From positions 1,583,423 to 1,647,422 of the forward strand of contig LT629697.1 of assembly GCA_900100325.1 (NCBI GenBank): DNA of 64,000 bases, in the 5' to 3' direction. A program made the translations under genes and the position numbers. How positions within the stretch are numbered: the first letter of the stretch is position 1; every line of letters begins with the position of its first letter. Below the pieces are notes generated by a model. It worked only from the letters and a program-made list of their open reading frames with translations, was not told the origin of the DNA and did not search any database. The DNA is from Frankineae bacterium MT45 (GTDB lineage Bacteria > Actinomycetota > Actinomycetes > Mycobacteriales > Jatrophihabitantaceae). Positions 10,294-18,662 of this stretch are shown here, one piece after another.

Positions 10294-11222
10294 TCCTCTG
10301 CATCGCCCTGAGCCCGGCGCTCGATGTCACCTACCGGGTGGCTCGCCTCGCGCCGGGGGAGACGCACCGGGTCACGTCGGTGACCCAGCGTCCGGGCGGG
10401 AAGGCGGTGAATGTGGCGAGGATCCTCACGCAGTTGGGCACTCCAGCGCGGGTGCTGGCTCCGGTCGGTGGGCCCGACGGCGACCAGTTCGCGAGCGACC
10501 TATGTCAGTTGGAGATCGCGGCGACGCTGACACCCTCGGGGCCTCCGACCCGCCGCACCCTCACTGTCGTGGACGAATTGGCCGCAGAAGCCACGGTCTT
10601 CTCCGAGCCTGCGGTCATCGACTGCTGGGATGAGCTGCTGCGTAGCGCGGATGCGGAGATCCCGGCCGCCGCCGCGATCGTGGTGAGCGGGACGCTCCCC
10701 GTCGGCGCGCCCGGCAACGGCATCGCCCTGCTGGTCGAGCGCTGCCACGCCCACGGGCGTCCGGTGCTGGTCGACAGCAGCGGACATGCGCTCCGTCATG
10801 GGCTCGACGCCAAGCCGACCCTTGTGAAGCCGAATGCCGAGGAACTGAGGCACATCACCGAGCACCCGGATGTGGCCGAGGCGGCAACGGACCTAGCGGC
10901 CACCGCCGGCACAGTCGTGGTGGCCTCCCTCGGACCGGAGGGCGTCATCGCCGCCTCGCCATCCGGTACCTGGTCGGTGCGGCCGGGGGCGGCGCTGGTG
11001 GGAAATCCGACCGGTGCCGGTGACGCTCTGGTGGCCGGCCTGGCCCGCGCCTTGGCTGGGGGAGGCGACCTGCAGGGAGTGGACCTGCCGACTTTTGTGG
11101 CCGATGGCGTCGCCCTGTCAGCCGCATCAGTGCTCAGCCCGGTCGCCGGCGAGGTGGACCTGGAGGCCTACAGCGAGCAGTCGCGCACGGTGGTCGTCAC
11201 CGAGTTGGCGGTCCAGCGATGA
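10290..11222 (+). CDS. Tagatose-6-phosphate / 1-phosphofructokinase family kinase
   Basis: A PfkB kinase of the LacC/FruK subgroup, 310 residues. The N terminus LSPALDVTYRVARLAPGETHRV and RPGGKAVNVARILTQLG is characteristic of hexose-phosphate kinases that make bisphosphates. The C-terminal catalytic motif is NPTGAGDALVAGLARAL. Next to a class II aldolase it most probably phosphorylates tagatose-6-phosphate to tagatose-1,6-bisphosphate; 1-phosphofructokinase activity cannot be excluded from sequence. GTG start overlapping the isomerase stop; it overlaps the aldolase gene by 4 bp. Confidence 0.86.
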   Translation: MILCIALSPALDVTYRVARLAPGETHRVTSVTQRPGGKAVNVARILTQLGTPARVLAPVGGPDGDQFASDLCQLEIAATLTPSGPPTRRTLTVVDELAAEATVFSEPAVIDCWDELLRSADAEIPAAAAIVVSGTLPVGAPGNGIALLVERCHAHGRPVLVDSSGHALRHGLDAKPTLVKPNAEELRHITEHPDVAEAATDLAATAGTVVVASLGPEGVIAASPSGTWSVRPGAALVGNPTGAGDALVAGLARALAGGGDLQGVDLPTFVADGVALSAASVLSPVAGEVDLEAYSEQSRTVVVTELAVQR

Positions 11223-12064
11223 GCATCGTCACGACGGGCGAACTGGTCACCGACGCCGCCGCCCGACGCTGCGCCGTGGCGGCGATAAACGTGATCACCC
11301 TCGAGCACGCCGAGGCGATCGCCGACGCCGCCTCGGCCGCCGGGGTGCCGGTGATCATGCAGCTCAGCGAGAACGCCGTGCGCTACCACGGTGGACGCCT
11401 GGAACCCATCGCGCTGGCCACCGCGGCGCTCGCCCGTCAGGCCTCGGTCCCGATCTCGCTGCACCTCGACCACGTCACCGACGACTCGCTGGTCGATGCG
11501 GCGCTCGGGTCGGTCTTCAGCTCGATCATGTACGACGCCGGTGCCCTGCCGTACCAGGAGAACGTCGCGCGGACCCAGCGAGTGGCCAAGGCCGCGCACG
11601 ATGCCGGCCTCTGGGTCGAGGCCGAACTCGGCTACGTCGGTGGCAAGCCGGACCAGGTGCAGAGTGCGCACGCGGCCGGGGTTCGCACCGATCCGACCGA
11701 GGCGGCGCAGTTCGTCCGGGAGACCGGGGTCGACGCACTGGCGGTGGCCGTCGGGAGTTCGCACGCGATGACCGAGCGAACCGCCTCGATCGACCTCGAC
11801 CTGGTCGAGCGGCTGCACAGCCAACTCGACGTTCCCCTGGTACTTCACGGCTCATCGGGGGTGCCGGCGGCCGACCTGCGCCGCGTCGTGGCCGCCGGCA
11901 TCACGAAGGTCAACGTCGGGACGGCCTTGAACCAGGCGCTGACGACGGCGGTGCGGCAGGTGTTGGCCGACGATGACGTGGTTGACCCCCGCAAGTACCT
12001 GGCCGCCGGACGGGCGGCCATGATGCAGACCGTCCGTGATTTGCTGCTCGATCTAGCGCCGTGA
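11219..12064 (+). CDS. Class II aldolase, tagatose/fructose-bisphosphate type (GatY/KbaY-like)
   Basis: A zinc-dependent aldolase of 281 residues that would split tagatose- or fructose-1,6-bisphosphate into dihydroxyacetone phosphate and glyceraldehyde-3-phosphate. Recognisable blocks are AINVITLEHAEAIADAA, SLHLDHVTDD (Asp and metal-binding His), EAELGYVGGK, LAVAVGSSHAM and PLVLHGSSGVPAADLRRVVAAGITKVNVGTAL (phosphate binding). The length and these blocks fit the GatY/KbaY/FbaA group. It ends the four-gene operon kinase-isomerase-kinase-aldolase. Its 3' end overlaps the convergent flavin oxidoreductase gene by 12 bp. Confidence 0.88.
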   Translation: MSIVTTGELVTDAAARRCAVAAINVITLEHAEAIADAASAAGVPVIMQLSENAVRYHGGRLEPIALATAALARQASVPISLHLDHVTDDSLVDAALGSVFSSIMYDAGALPYQENVARTQRVAKAAHDAGLWVEAELGYVGGKPDQVQSAHAAGVRTDPTEAAQFVRETGVDALAVAVGSSHAMTERTASIDLDLVERLHSQLDVPLVLHGSSGVPAADLRRVVAAGITKVNVGTALNQALTTAVRQVLADDDVVDPRKYLAAGRAAMMQTVRDLLLDLAP

Positions 12065-13186
12065 CCACTCCTCGGCCAGCAGCGCATAGGAGCGAACCCG
12101 ATCGGCGTGGTCGTGGGTGATCGTCGTGATGATCAGTTCGTCGGCACCGGTGGCGTCGCGCAGTTGCTCCAGCTGATCGGCCACCTGCCGGGGCGAGCCG
12201 ACGAACTGGGTCTCGAGCCGATCGTCGACCAGCGCGCGGTCGGCGTCGGTCCAGGCATGCCGACGCGCCTCGGCCGGGGTGGGGAACTGGATCGCCCCCT
12301 CCGCGGTCCGGATGCTCCGCACCCACAGGCCGTAGCCGGTCGAGAGTTCGCGCGCCGTCGCCTCGTCCTCGGCCACCACCACGTCAGCCGAGACGCTGAC
12401 GTGCGGACGCTCCAGCTCGGCTGACGGGACGAAGGCCGCCCGATACCCCTCGGCCGCCTCCAGCACCGTAGCCGGGCTGACGTGATAATTCGCCGCAAAA
12501 CGCAGGCCGTTGCTCCCGGCCACCTGCGCGCTCTCGCCGCCGCTGCTGCCGAGGATCCAGACCTGCAGATCGGCGTGCTCACCCGGAATGACATGGGCCT
12601 CGACGCCCTCGGCCGAGCGGTATGTGCCGGCGATGAGCGCGAGGATGTCATCGACCTGCTCCGTGTAGTCCTGCGGCTCGGCGTGGGGCAGGCTCAGCAG
12701 TTTCAGCTGCAGCGCGAAGCGCGGCGATCCGATGAGATGCTCGAAGGAGAACTTCTTCGGAATACGCAGCCCATTCGCCGCCCGCCCATCGACCACAGCA
12801 CTCGCACCGCCCACCAGTTCCGGCACCCGGGCCGGCTTGGACGGACGGGCTCCGGAGCGGCCGAGGCCCAGATCGAAGCGACCGGGGTGCAGTGCGTCCA
12901 GGAGGCCGAACTCCTCGACCGTGGAGAGCGCCGTGCGGTGACCCAACTGCACCGCGCCGGCCCCGAGCCGGATGGTCGAGGTCGCGGCCGCGGTCAGGGC
13001 CAGCACGACGGCGGGCGAGGTGCCGGCGACGCCGGGGTTGAGATGGTGCTCGGCGAACCAGTAGCGCGAATAGCCCAGTCGCTCCGTCTCCTGAGCCAGG
13101 TTGATGCTGTTGCGCAGCGCCGCACTGGCGTTCGAGCCGGAGGAGATCGGGACGAGGTCGAGGACGGTGAGTGGAGTGTCGGTCAT
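12053..13186 (-). CDS. LLM-class flavin-dependent oxidoreductase (alkanal monooxygenase-like)
   Basis: A luciferase-like monooxygenase of 377 residues from the group that resembles alkanal monooxygenase (YhbW/MsnO8-like). Typical segments are AQETERLGYSRYWFAEHHLNPGVAGTSPAV, RLGAGAVQLGHRTALSTVEEFGLLDALHPGRFDLGLGR and VWILGSSGGESAQVAGSNGLRFAANYH. These enzymes use reduced FMN and oxygen supplied by a separate reductase. It is the last of four related genes in one minus-strand operon that begins under a SAM-IV riboswitch, so an organosulfur or related small-molecule substrate is inferred. It ends 12 bp inside the opposite aldolase gene. Confidence 0.88.
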   Translation of the reverse strand: MTDTPLTVLDLVPISSGSNASAALRNSINLAQETERLGYSRYWFAEHHLNPGVAGTSPAVVLALTAAATSTIRLGAGAVQLGHRTALSTVEEFGLLDALHPGRFDLGLGRSGARPSKPARVPELVGGASAVVDGRAANGLRIPKKFSFEHLIGSPRFALQLKLLSLPHAEPQDYTEQVDDILALIAGTYRSAEGVEAHVIPGEHADLQVWILGSSGGESAQVAGSNGLRFAANYHVSPATVLEAAEGYRAAFVPSAELERPHVSVSADVVVAEDEATARELSTGYGLWVRSIRTAEGAIQFPTPAEARRHAWTDADRALVDDRLETQFVGSPRQVADQLEQLRDATGADELIITTITHDHADRVRSYALLAEEWSRR

Positions 13187-13198
13187 GGTTAGTCCTTC

Positions 13199-14293
13199 TC
13201 AGACGGTGGCGGGAACGCGGCGGGTCAGGGCGGAGTGGTCGGCCGGAAGGTTCGCGCCCCAGGGCGGATCGGGGATGTCGCGGCGCAGCACGGGAGCGAT
13301 GTCGGACTGGAAGAGCTCCAGGGTCCGACGGTGCTGATCGTCGGTCAGGCCGCCGCCGTCGGCGTGCAGGTGGAGCACGCTGTGCCCGAACTCTTCGTGG
13401 TAGCGGTGCACCTTCTCGATGATCTGCTGCGGGCTGCCGATGAGCGCGGAGCTGCGTTCGACGTAGTCCTCCAGCGTCAGGAAGACGGGCTCCAGCCCGA
13501 GCCTCTTCTGAAACGCCAGGTGGCCCTCAAAGATCGGGCGATACGTGTTGATTGCGTCCTGTGAGTTGCGGGCTGCGTAGTAACCGGCCGTTCCGGCACC
13601 GACGATGGCCGCGGCCGGATCGTTGCCGTAGTGGGCCCACCGCTCGCGGTAGTAGCGGATCAGCTCGGCGTACGGCTCGATCGGGTTGGTGACGTTGGCC
13701 GAGAAGAGCGGATCACCGTAGCGAGCGGCCAGGTCGACCGACTCACGGCTGGTGGCACTACCGTGCCAGACCCGGATCGGTGTCTGGAGTGGGCGGGGCC
13801 AGACCTCCGCCGCCTGCAGCGCCGGGCGGAACTTCGGTGACGCGGTGACCTTGTCGTTGCGCCAGAGCTGGCGGAACAGCTCATAACTCTCGGCATTGCG
13901 GTCCCACTGATCCTCCGGCGTGACGTGGAAGAGTTCACGCTGCGCCGAACCGTTTCCCTTGCCGGTGATGAGTTCCAGACGACCGCCGGAGAGGTGATCC
14001 AGAGTCGCATAGTCCTCATAGGCCCGCACCGGATCCAGCAGGCTCAGCGTCGTGACGGCGGTGAAGAGGCGGATGGTGGTCGTCAAGGCGGCGATGTGAC
14101 TGAGGACGACCGGTGGGGAGGAGGAGATGAAGGGACGCTCGTGTCGTTCGCCAACCCCGAAGCCGTCGAAGCAGAGTTCCTCGGCCAGCACCGCGGCGTC
14201 CAGGACCTCCTGAAATCGGTCGTACGTCGGCTTCTGCATACCCGTGACCGGGTCCGGAGCGTGGACGATGAGGGTGATCGCCAGGAACTTCAC
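13199..14293 (-). CDS. LLM-class flavin-dependent oxidoreductase
   Basis: A luciferase-like monooxygenase of 364 residues. The TIM-barrel family blocks are seen in EELCFDGFGVGERHERPFISSSPPVVLSHIAALTTTIRLFTAVTTLSLLDPVRAYEDYATLDHLSGGRLELITGKGN and PIRVWHGSATSRESVDLAARYGDPLFSAN. It begins within the stop of the preceding DmoA-like gene (4-bp overlap), so the two are translationally coupled. It may work as a partner enzyme or on a related substrate. The C-terminal tail is unusual in being Arg/Pro-rich. Substrate unknown. Confidence 0.88.
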   Translation of the reverse strand: MKFLAITLIVHAPDPVTGMQKPTYDRFQEVLDAAVLAEELCFDGFGVGERHERPFISSSPPVVLSHIAALTTTIRLFTAVTTLSLLDPVRAYEDYATLDHLSGGRLELITGKGNGSAQRELFHVTPEDQWDRNAESYELFRQLWRNDKVTASPKFRPALQAAEVWPRPLQTPIRVWHGSATSRESVDLAARYGDPLFSANVTNPIEPYAELIRYYRERWAHYGNDPAAAIVGAGTAGYYAARNSQDAINTYRPIFEGHLAFQKRLGLEPVFLTLEDYVERSSALIGSPQQIIEKVHRYHEEFGHSVLHLHADGGGLTDDQHRRTLELFQSDIAPVLRRDIPDPPWGANLPADHSALTRRVPATV

Positions 14294-15669
14294 GACGCGG
14301 CCCGGGCCGGCGCCGTGGCCACTCGCTCCGGCTGGGAGAGGCCGAGGTGATCGCGCAGCGTCGTCCCCTCGTAGTCGGCGCGGAAGACGCCCTGCTCCTG
14401 CAGCAGTGGGACGACGGAGTCGGCGAACCCGTCCAGGCCCCCGGGTGTGATGTGCGGGACGAGGATGAAGCCGTCGCTGGCATCGGCCTGGACGAAGCGG
14501 TTGATTTCATTGGCGATCGTGCGGGCCGAGCCGACGAAGGACTGCCGCCCGGTGAGCTCGATCATGAGACCGCGGATGGAGAGCTTCTTGGCCGCCGCGA
14601 GTTCCCGCCACTCATTGGCCGTGGCGAGGCGATCGGTGAACTGCCGGGCCCGGGCCGTGCCGCGGGCGATCTTGGGCTCGCCGAGTTCCGGGTCGATCTC
14701 GGGGAGTGGACCGTCCGGGTCGTAGGCGGAGAGGTCGCGATTCCAGAGCTGCTCGAGGAAGTTGATCGCGGTCTGCCCACTCACCTGCTGCAGTCGTACC
14801 TCGTGCGCCAGTTCCTGAGCCTGGGCGTCGGTGTCGCCGAGCGTGAAGGTGGCGGCCGGCAGGATCAGCAGCTGTTCGGGGCGTCGGCCGTAACGGGCGA
14901 GGCGTCGCTTGACGTCGGTGTAGAACGCCTGCCCGTCGTCGAAGCTGCTGTGCCGGCTGAAGATCGCGTCCGCTGAGGAGGCGGCGAACTCGCGACCCTG
15001 GTCGGAGTCGCCGGCCTGGAAGATGACCGGGCGCCCCTGCGGGCTGCGTGGCACGTTGAACTGACCGGCGATGTCGAAGTGCTCGTCCTGGTGGCTGAAG
15101 GCGCCCACATCGGGGTCTCGGAGGAACTCCCCGCTCGCCTTGTCGGCCAGGATCTCGTCCGAACTCCAGGAGTCGAAGAGTTCCCAGGTGGTGCGCATGA
15201 ACTGCTCGGCCCGGGAGTAGCGGTCCTCCTGAGCCAGGAAGCCGCCGCGTCGGAAGTTCTCCCCGGTGAAGGCATCCCAGGAGGTCACGACGTTCCAGGC
15301 GGCGCGTCCGGCCGACAGATGATCGAGGCTGGCGAATTGCCGGGCCACCTCGTAGGGCTCATTGAAGGTCGAGTTGATCGTGCCGGCCAGCCCGAGTCGG
15401 TCGGTGACCGCGGCTAGCGCCGCCAACACGGTGAAGGTGTCCGGCCGACCGACGACGTCCAGGTCGTAGATCTTCCCGTTCTGCTCCCGCAGGCGCAGCC
15501 CTTCGGCCAGGAAGAGGAAGTCGAACTTGGCCCGCTCCGCCGTCTGGGCGAGATGGGCGAATGAGCCGAAATCTATGTGGCTTCCGGCCGCCGGGTCGCT
15601 CCAGACCGTGGTGTTGTTGACACCGGGGAAGTGGGCGGCGAGGTGAATCTGCTTCACGGGCTTGCTCAT
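14290..15669 (-). CDS. NtaA/DmoA-family FMN-dependent monooxygenase
   Basis: A 459-residue flavin monooxygenase of the NtaA/SnaA/DmoA subgroup, recognised by KQIHLAAHFPGVNNTTVWSDPAAGSHIDFGSFAHLAQTAERAKFDFLFLAEGLRLRE, AWNVVTSWDAFTGENFRRGG and QAGDSDQGREFAASSADAIFS. Members include dimethyl-sulfide monooxygenase and the Bacillus enzymes (YtnJ and YxeK class) that open the C-S bond of N-acetylated S-alkyl-cysteines. With the SAM-IV control, the amino-acid ABC importers and the GNAT gene, a role in cleaving a C-S bond is the best inference. Second gene of the operon, 37 bp after the first. Confidence 0.9.
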   Translation of the reverse strand: MSKPVKQIHLAAHFPGVNNTTVWSDPAAGSHIDFGSFAHLAQTAERAKFDFLFLAEGLRLREQNGKIYDLDVVGRPDTFTVLAALAAVTDRLGLAGTINSTFNEPYEVARQFASLDHLSAGRAAWNVVTSWDAFTGENFRRGGFLAQEDRYSRAEQFMRTTWELFDSWSSDEILADKASGEFLRDPDVGAFSHQDEHFDIAGQFNVPRSPQGRPVIFQAGDSDQGREFAASSADAIFSRHSSFDDGQAFYTDVKRRLARYGRRPEQLLILPAATFTLGDTDAQAQELAHEVRLQQVSGQTAINFLEQLWNRDLSAYDPDGPLPEIDPELGEPKIARGTARARQFTDRLATANEWRELAAAKKLSIRGLMIELTGRQSFVGSARTIANEINRFVQADASDGFILVPHITPGGLDGFADSVVPLLQEQGVFRADYEGTTLRDHLGLSQPERVATAPARAAS

Positions 15670-15706
15670 CGTCTTGGAATCCTTGTCTATTTCGGCTGGT
15701 TGGCGC

Positions 15707-16909
15707 TCAGGCGGCGTAGCGGTTGGCCGGACGGAGGCGGCCGAGGAGGTCCCGCAGCGTGCTGCCCCGGTACTCGGTGCGGAAGAGCCCGCGGCGCTGA
15801 AGTTCTGGCACCAGTTGGCGGCTGATCGATTCCAGGTCGTCCGGGAGCACGGCCGGGCGGAGCCGGAATCCCGAGATCCCAGCCTGCTGCCACTGCGCCA
15901 CTAGGTCGGCGAGTTGAGCGGCTGAGCCGGTGAAGATCCGTGCGTCGCTGCGGAACTCTTCGCCGGCCAGCGCGTCCAGGCGCGCCCGGCGGTCGGCGCC
16001 GCGCTCGTCCTTGCTGTCGAGGAAGACGACAAGATCGGCGAAGACCTGTACCTCCGACGGTGCACGTCCGGCCGCCTCCTGCAGTTCCCGGATTCGGCTC
16101 ACGATCTGAGCGGCATCCGACGCATCGGTGGGCGTCACGTAGCCGATGTCAGCGGAGGTGGCCACCAACTGATACGGCCGCTCCTGATGGGCGAGCGCGC
16201 TGACGATCGGCTGCCCCTGGGGCGGGCGGGGAGTAATCGACGGGCCCTTGACGCTGAACTTGCTTCCCTCGAAGTCGATGTAGTGCAGGCGATCGCGATC
16301 GACAAAGCGCCCGGTGGCGACGTCCCGAATCTCGGCGTCGTCCTCCCAGCTGTCCCAGAGGCGACGGAGCACCTCGACGTAGTCGGCCGCCTCGTCGAAG
16401 AGTTCGGCGATCAGTTGCTGGGCCGCCGGCTGCTGAAACTCCTCGAGGCGGATGGCCGGGATCTCTCGACGCCCGAAGAGGGCTGCCTCGTCGGCGCGGC
16501 CGGAGACCTTCACTTGAACTCCGGCCCGTCCGTTGCTGACGTAGTCGAGGGTGGCGATGGCCTTGGACAGATGAAACGGTTCGGTGTGGGTCACCAGAGC
16601 CGTCGGAATGATGCCAATGTGCTTGCTCAGCGGGGCGATCCGGGCCGCCGTCAGCACTGCGTCCAGCCGCCCGCGAACCTGGTCGGTGCGCCGGTCGGGT
16701 TCGAGGTAGCGACCAGTCTGCAGCCCGAGTGAGTCTTCGAGAGTGATGAAGTCCAGAAGCCCCCGCTCGGCCTCCGCGGCCAGGTCGGCCCAGTAGCGCG
16801 CGTCCAGGAGTTCGGTCGGACGGGCATTCGGCTCTCGCCAGGCGGCGGGGTGCCAGCCGGCCCCGTCAAGGGCGGCGGCGACGTGGACGGGTGAAACGGA
16901 TTCGGGCAT
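15707..16909 (-). CDS. LLM-class flavin-dependent oxidoreductase, first gene of operon
   Basis: A 400-residue luciferase-like monooxygenase, closer to the NtaA-like branch (RPTELLDARYWADLAAEAERGLLDFITLEDSLGLQ; HIGIIPTALVTHTEPFHLSKAIATLDYVSNGRAGVQVKVSG; FRLRPAVLPDDLESISRQLVPELQRRGLFRTEYRGSTLRDLLGL-like end). The C-terminal PELQRRGLFRTEYRGSTLR stretch is shared with its downstream neighbour, so the two are probably paralogues. It is the first structural gene after the SAM-IV riboswitch and leader peptide on the minus strand. Confidence 0.88.
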   Translation of the reverse strand: MPESVSPVHVAAALDGAGWHPAAWREPNARPTELLDARYWADLAAEAERGLLDFITLEDSLGLQTGRYLEPDRRTDQVRGRLDAVLTAARIAPLSKHIGIIPTALVTHTEPFHLSKAIATLDYVSNGRAGVQVKVSGRADEAALFGRREIPAIRLEEFQQPAAQQLIAELFDEAADYVEVLRRLWDSWEDDAEIRDVATGRFVDRDRLHYIDFEGSKFSVKGPSITPRPPQGQPIVSALAHQERPYQLVATSADIGYVTPTDASDAAQIVSRIRELQEAAGRAPSEVQVFADLVVFLDSKDERGADRRARLDALAGEEFRSDARIFTGSAAQLADLVAQWQQAGISGFRLRPAVLPDDLESISRQLVPELQRRGLFRTEYRGSTLRDLLGRLRPANRYAA

Positions 16910-16999
16910 GGCGAAGCCAACTCTCTCGATTGGATGGTGGTCGCGGTCTGGATCGACCGGCGAGTAGCGGCGCTGTGGCCGCGGGTATGGGCGACTGGG

Positions 17000-17137
17000 T
17001 CAGTGGCCGGCGGGACAGAGGGCCGCGCAGACGCGCTGCAGATCGATATGCCGCCGTGAGAACGAATCGAAGCGCGGGAGCAGCATCGACGAGACGGTGG
17101 TGCCTCGGCTCGGGTGCCTCGGTTCCAGTGTCCGCAC
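17000..17137 (-). CDS. Putative leader peptide (RRHIDL/Cys type) before the LLM operon
   Basis: A 45-codon reading frame from GTG at 17137, with a purine-rich ribosome site (AGAGGGGAG) 4 nt upstream. Its tail contains SRRHIDLQRVCAALCPAGH, with two Cys codons close to the stop. It lies between the riboswitch and the first monooxygenase gene, whose start is 90 bp further on. An independent small frame at 23264-23377 ends in the closely similar RRHIDLARVASALCRA, so the conserved tail is unlikely to be chance. Actinobacterial leader peptides of this general form precede sulfur-metabolism genes. A shorter peptide from ATG 17086 is possible. Function as a cysteine-sensing attenuator is inferred. 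Confidence 0.68.
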   Translation of the reverse strand: MRTLEPRHPSRGTTVSSMLLPRFDSFSRRHIDLQRVCAALCPAGH

Positions 17138-17174
17138 GATTCTCCCCTCTCGGTCGGGAAGTTGAGTCGTCCCC

Positions 17175-17292
17175 GACGCCCACGCTTGCGGAGGCCGTCT
17201 TCGGTCCCGCCTGGTCGTCACCTGGAGCACCCCGCCGGTGGAGGAGGGTTGCCGGTCAGCAAGCCAGGGCTTGTCGCTGACGCTCATAACCT
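17175..17292 (-). ncRNA. SAM-IV riboswitch upstream of the LLM monooxygenase operon
   Basis: Read on the minus strand from 17290 the sequence carries the SAM-IV core: GTTATGAGCGTCAGCG, then AAGCCCTGGCTTGCTGACC, GGCAACCCTCC, the GGCGGGGTGCTCCAGGTGA block, GACCAGG, and the 3' pseudoknot strand CGCAAGCGTGGG (complement of 17179-17190). This order matches the actinobacterial SAM-IV class, which binds S-adenosylmethionine. It lies upstream of a leader peptide and four monooxygenase genes. Expected effect: lower expression when SAM is plentiful. Confidence 0.87.
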
Positions 17293-17298
17293 TCCCCG

Positions 17299-17328
17299 AC
17301 TGTAACCTGCCGAACCGGCTATGCGCAA
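17299..17328 (-). promoter_or_regulatory. Candidate promoter of the LLM operon
   Basis: On the minus strand TTGCGC (-35) and TACAGT (-10) are 18 bp apart, with the riboswitch starting about 10-15 nt downstream. The divergent ABC operon has a similar pair (TTGCGT and TACGGT). Pattern match only; boundaries approximate. Confidence 0.4.
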
Positions 17329-17443
17329 TTCCTACAGGGCTACTCGACAAACATTTACCTGTCTCCGCCCGATTCGGTAGGTGGAGATTCACCCGTAACT
17401 ATCGGTCATTCGCGTCTATTTCCGCCCAAGGCTGGGACGTAAA

Positions 17444-17493
17444 TGTCTATCGCGTCGATAGAGATTGCGTAGAACGAAATGGTCAGCTACGGT
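17444..17493 (+). promoter_or_regulatory. Candidate operator and promoter of the first sulfur ABC operon
   Basis: TTGCGT (17465-17470) and TACGGT (17488-17493), 17 bp apart, place a start near 17500, exactly where the riboswitch begins. Immediately upstream is TGTCTAT-N7-ATAGAGA (17444-17464), one base short of the perfect palindrome TGTCTAT-N7-ATAGACA found before the second ABC operon. A shared repressor or activator site is inferred. Confidence 0.45.
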
Positions 17494-17500
17494 GGATTCT

Positions 17501-17612
17501 GGTTATGAGCGTCAGCGAAAAGCCCTGGCTTGCTGACCGGCAACCCTCCACGCGGTGGGGTGCTCCAGGTGACGACCGGACACCGGCGAACGTCGGTGTA
17601 AGCGCGAGGCCG
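17501..17612 (+). ncRNA. SAM-IV riboswitch upstream of the first sulfur ABC operon
   Basis: SAM-IV core in order: GGTTATGAGCGTCAGCG, AAGCCCTGGCTTGCTGACC, GGCAACCCTCC, GCGGTGGGGTGCTCCAGGTG, GACGACC closing the first stem, a variable hairpin, and the pseudoknot strand GTAAGCGCGAGG (17598-17609). The permease start codon is 31 nt further on with GAGGAT before it, so control of translation or early termination is possible. It is back to back with the minus-strand riboswitch of the LLM operon. Confidence 0.87.
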
Positions 17613-17642
17613 TTCTGTGGCCGAACTTCTCAAGAGGATCCC

Positions 17643-18662
17643 ATGACTCAATCGCCACCGATCACCGGCTCTCCCGCCGGTGCTCTCAAGGCAGCCGCTG
17701 ATGCGGCCGCTGAGCGATCTGGCGTCGATGCCCACGCGACTGACGAAGAGTTGCTGGCGGCGAAGCTGGTGCCGCTACGCCGCCCCGGTCAGTGGATATC
17801 GGCCGCGGTTCTCCTGGTACTCCTGGTGATGCTCCTGCACACCCTCGTAACGAATCACCGCTTTCAATGGGCCATCGTCGGTGACTACTTCACCCAGGCG
17901 TCGATCCTGCACGGCCTGCTCCTCACGCTCTGGCTCACGGCGGCGGTGATGTTCTGTGGCTATCTGCTCGGTATCGGGCTGGCCGCGATGCGCCTCTCTG
18001 CCAATCCGATCCTGAGGACGTTGAGCTTCGGCTACGTGTGGCTGATCCGTTCGGTTCCGCCTCTGGTTCAGTTGCTCTTCTGGTACGAACTGGCTTCCCT
18101 TTACCCGACGTTGTCGCTCGGTATCCCCTTCGGCACCGAGTTCGTGACCGTGAAGACCGCACACCTCTTCACCGGCCTGCTAGCCGCTTTCGTCGCGTTG
18201 ACGCTGGACGTCGGTGCCTTCTCGGCCGAGATCGTGCGAGGCGGCATCCTAGCCGTCGAGCCTGGCCAGACCGAGGCCGCGCAGGCACTCGGCCTCGGGC
18301 GCACCCACATTTTCCGGCGGATCGTGCTGCCGCAGGCGATGCCGGCGATCATTCCCGCCTCGGGAAACCTGCTGATCGGGATGCTGAAGGCGACCTCGAT
18401 CGTGAGCGTCATCGCCGTGACCGACCTGCTGTACTCAGTCCAACTGATCTACAACCAGAACTACCTCATCATGCCGCTCTTGCTGGTGGCCACCATCTGG
18501 TACATCATCCTGACCTCGCTGCTGTCGGTCGGCCAGTACTTCGTCGAGCGCCACTACGCGCGCGGAAGCAAGCGTCACTCCGATCGCACGCTGCGGGAGG
18601 TCACCCGGGCCAACCTCCCGATATTCGGTCGGACTCGCACCGATCTGGCCGGCCTCTCATGA
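17643..18662 (+). CDS. Polar amino-acid-type ABC transporter permease
   Basis: Membrane subunit of a HisM/GlnP-type importer, 339 residues with about six membrane spans. A long cytoplasmic N-terminal extension (about 50 residues, [28 protein letters not shown]) precedes the first span. The coupling loop reads [44 protein letters not shown], diagnostic of this family. ATG at 17643 has GAGGAT just upstream and follows the riboswitch. Only one permease gene is present, so a homodimer is likely. It overlaps the ATPase gene by 4 bp. Substrate probably a sulfur-containing amino acid or derivative, inferred from SAM control. Confidence 0.92.
   Translation: MTQSPPITGSPAGALKAAADAAAERSGVDAHATDEELLAAKLVPLRRPGQWISAAVLLVLLVMLLHTLVTNHRFQWAIVGDYFTQASILHGLLLTLWLTAAVMFCGYLLGIGLAAMRLSANPILRTLSFGYVWLIRSVPPLVQLLFWYELASLYPTLSLGIPFGTEFVTVKTAHLFTGLLAAFVALTLDVGAFSAEIVRGGILAVEPGQTEAAQALGLGRTHIFRRIVLPQAMPAIIPASGNLLIGMLKATSIVSVIAVTDLLYSVQLIYNQNYLIMPLLLVATIWYIILTSLLSVGQYFVERHYARGSKRHSDRTLREVTRANLPIFGRTRTDLAGLS

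Noticed and set aside
17502..17560. Short peptide MSVSEKPWLADRQPS apparent in riboswitch copies on both strands
   Set aside because: It is the translation of the conserved SAM-IV aptamer, with no ribosome site; RNA conservation explains it.
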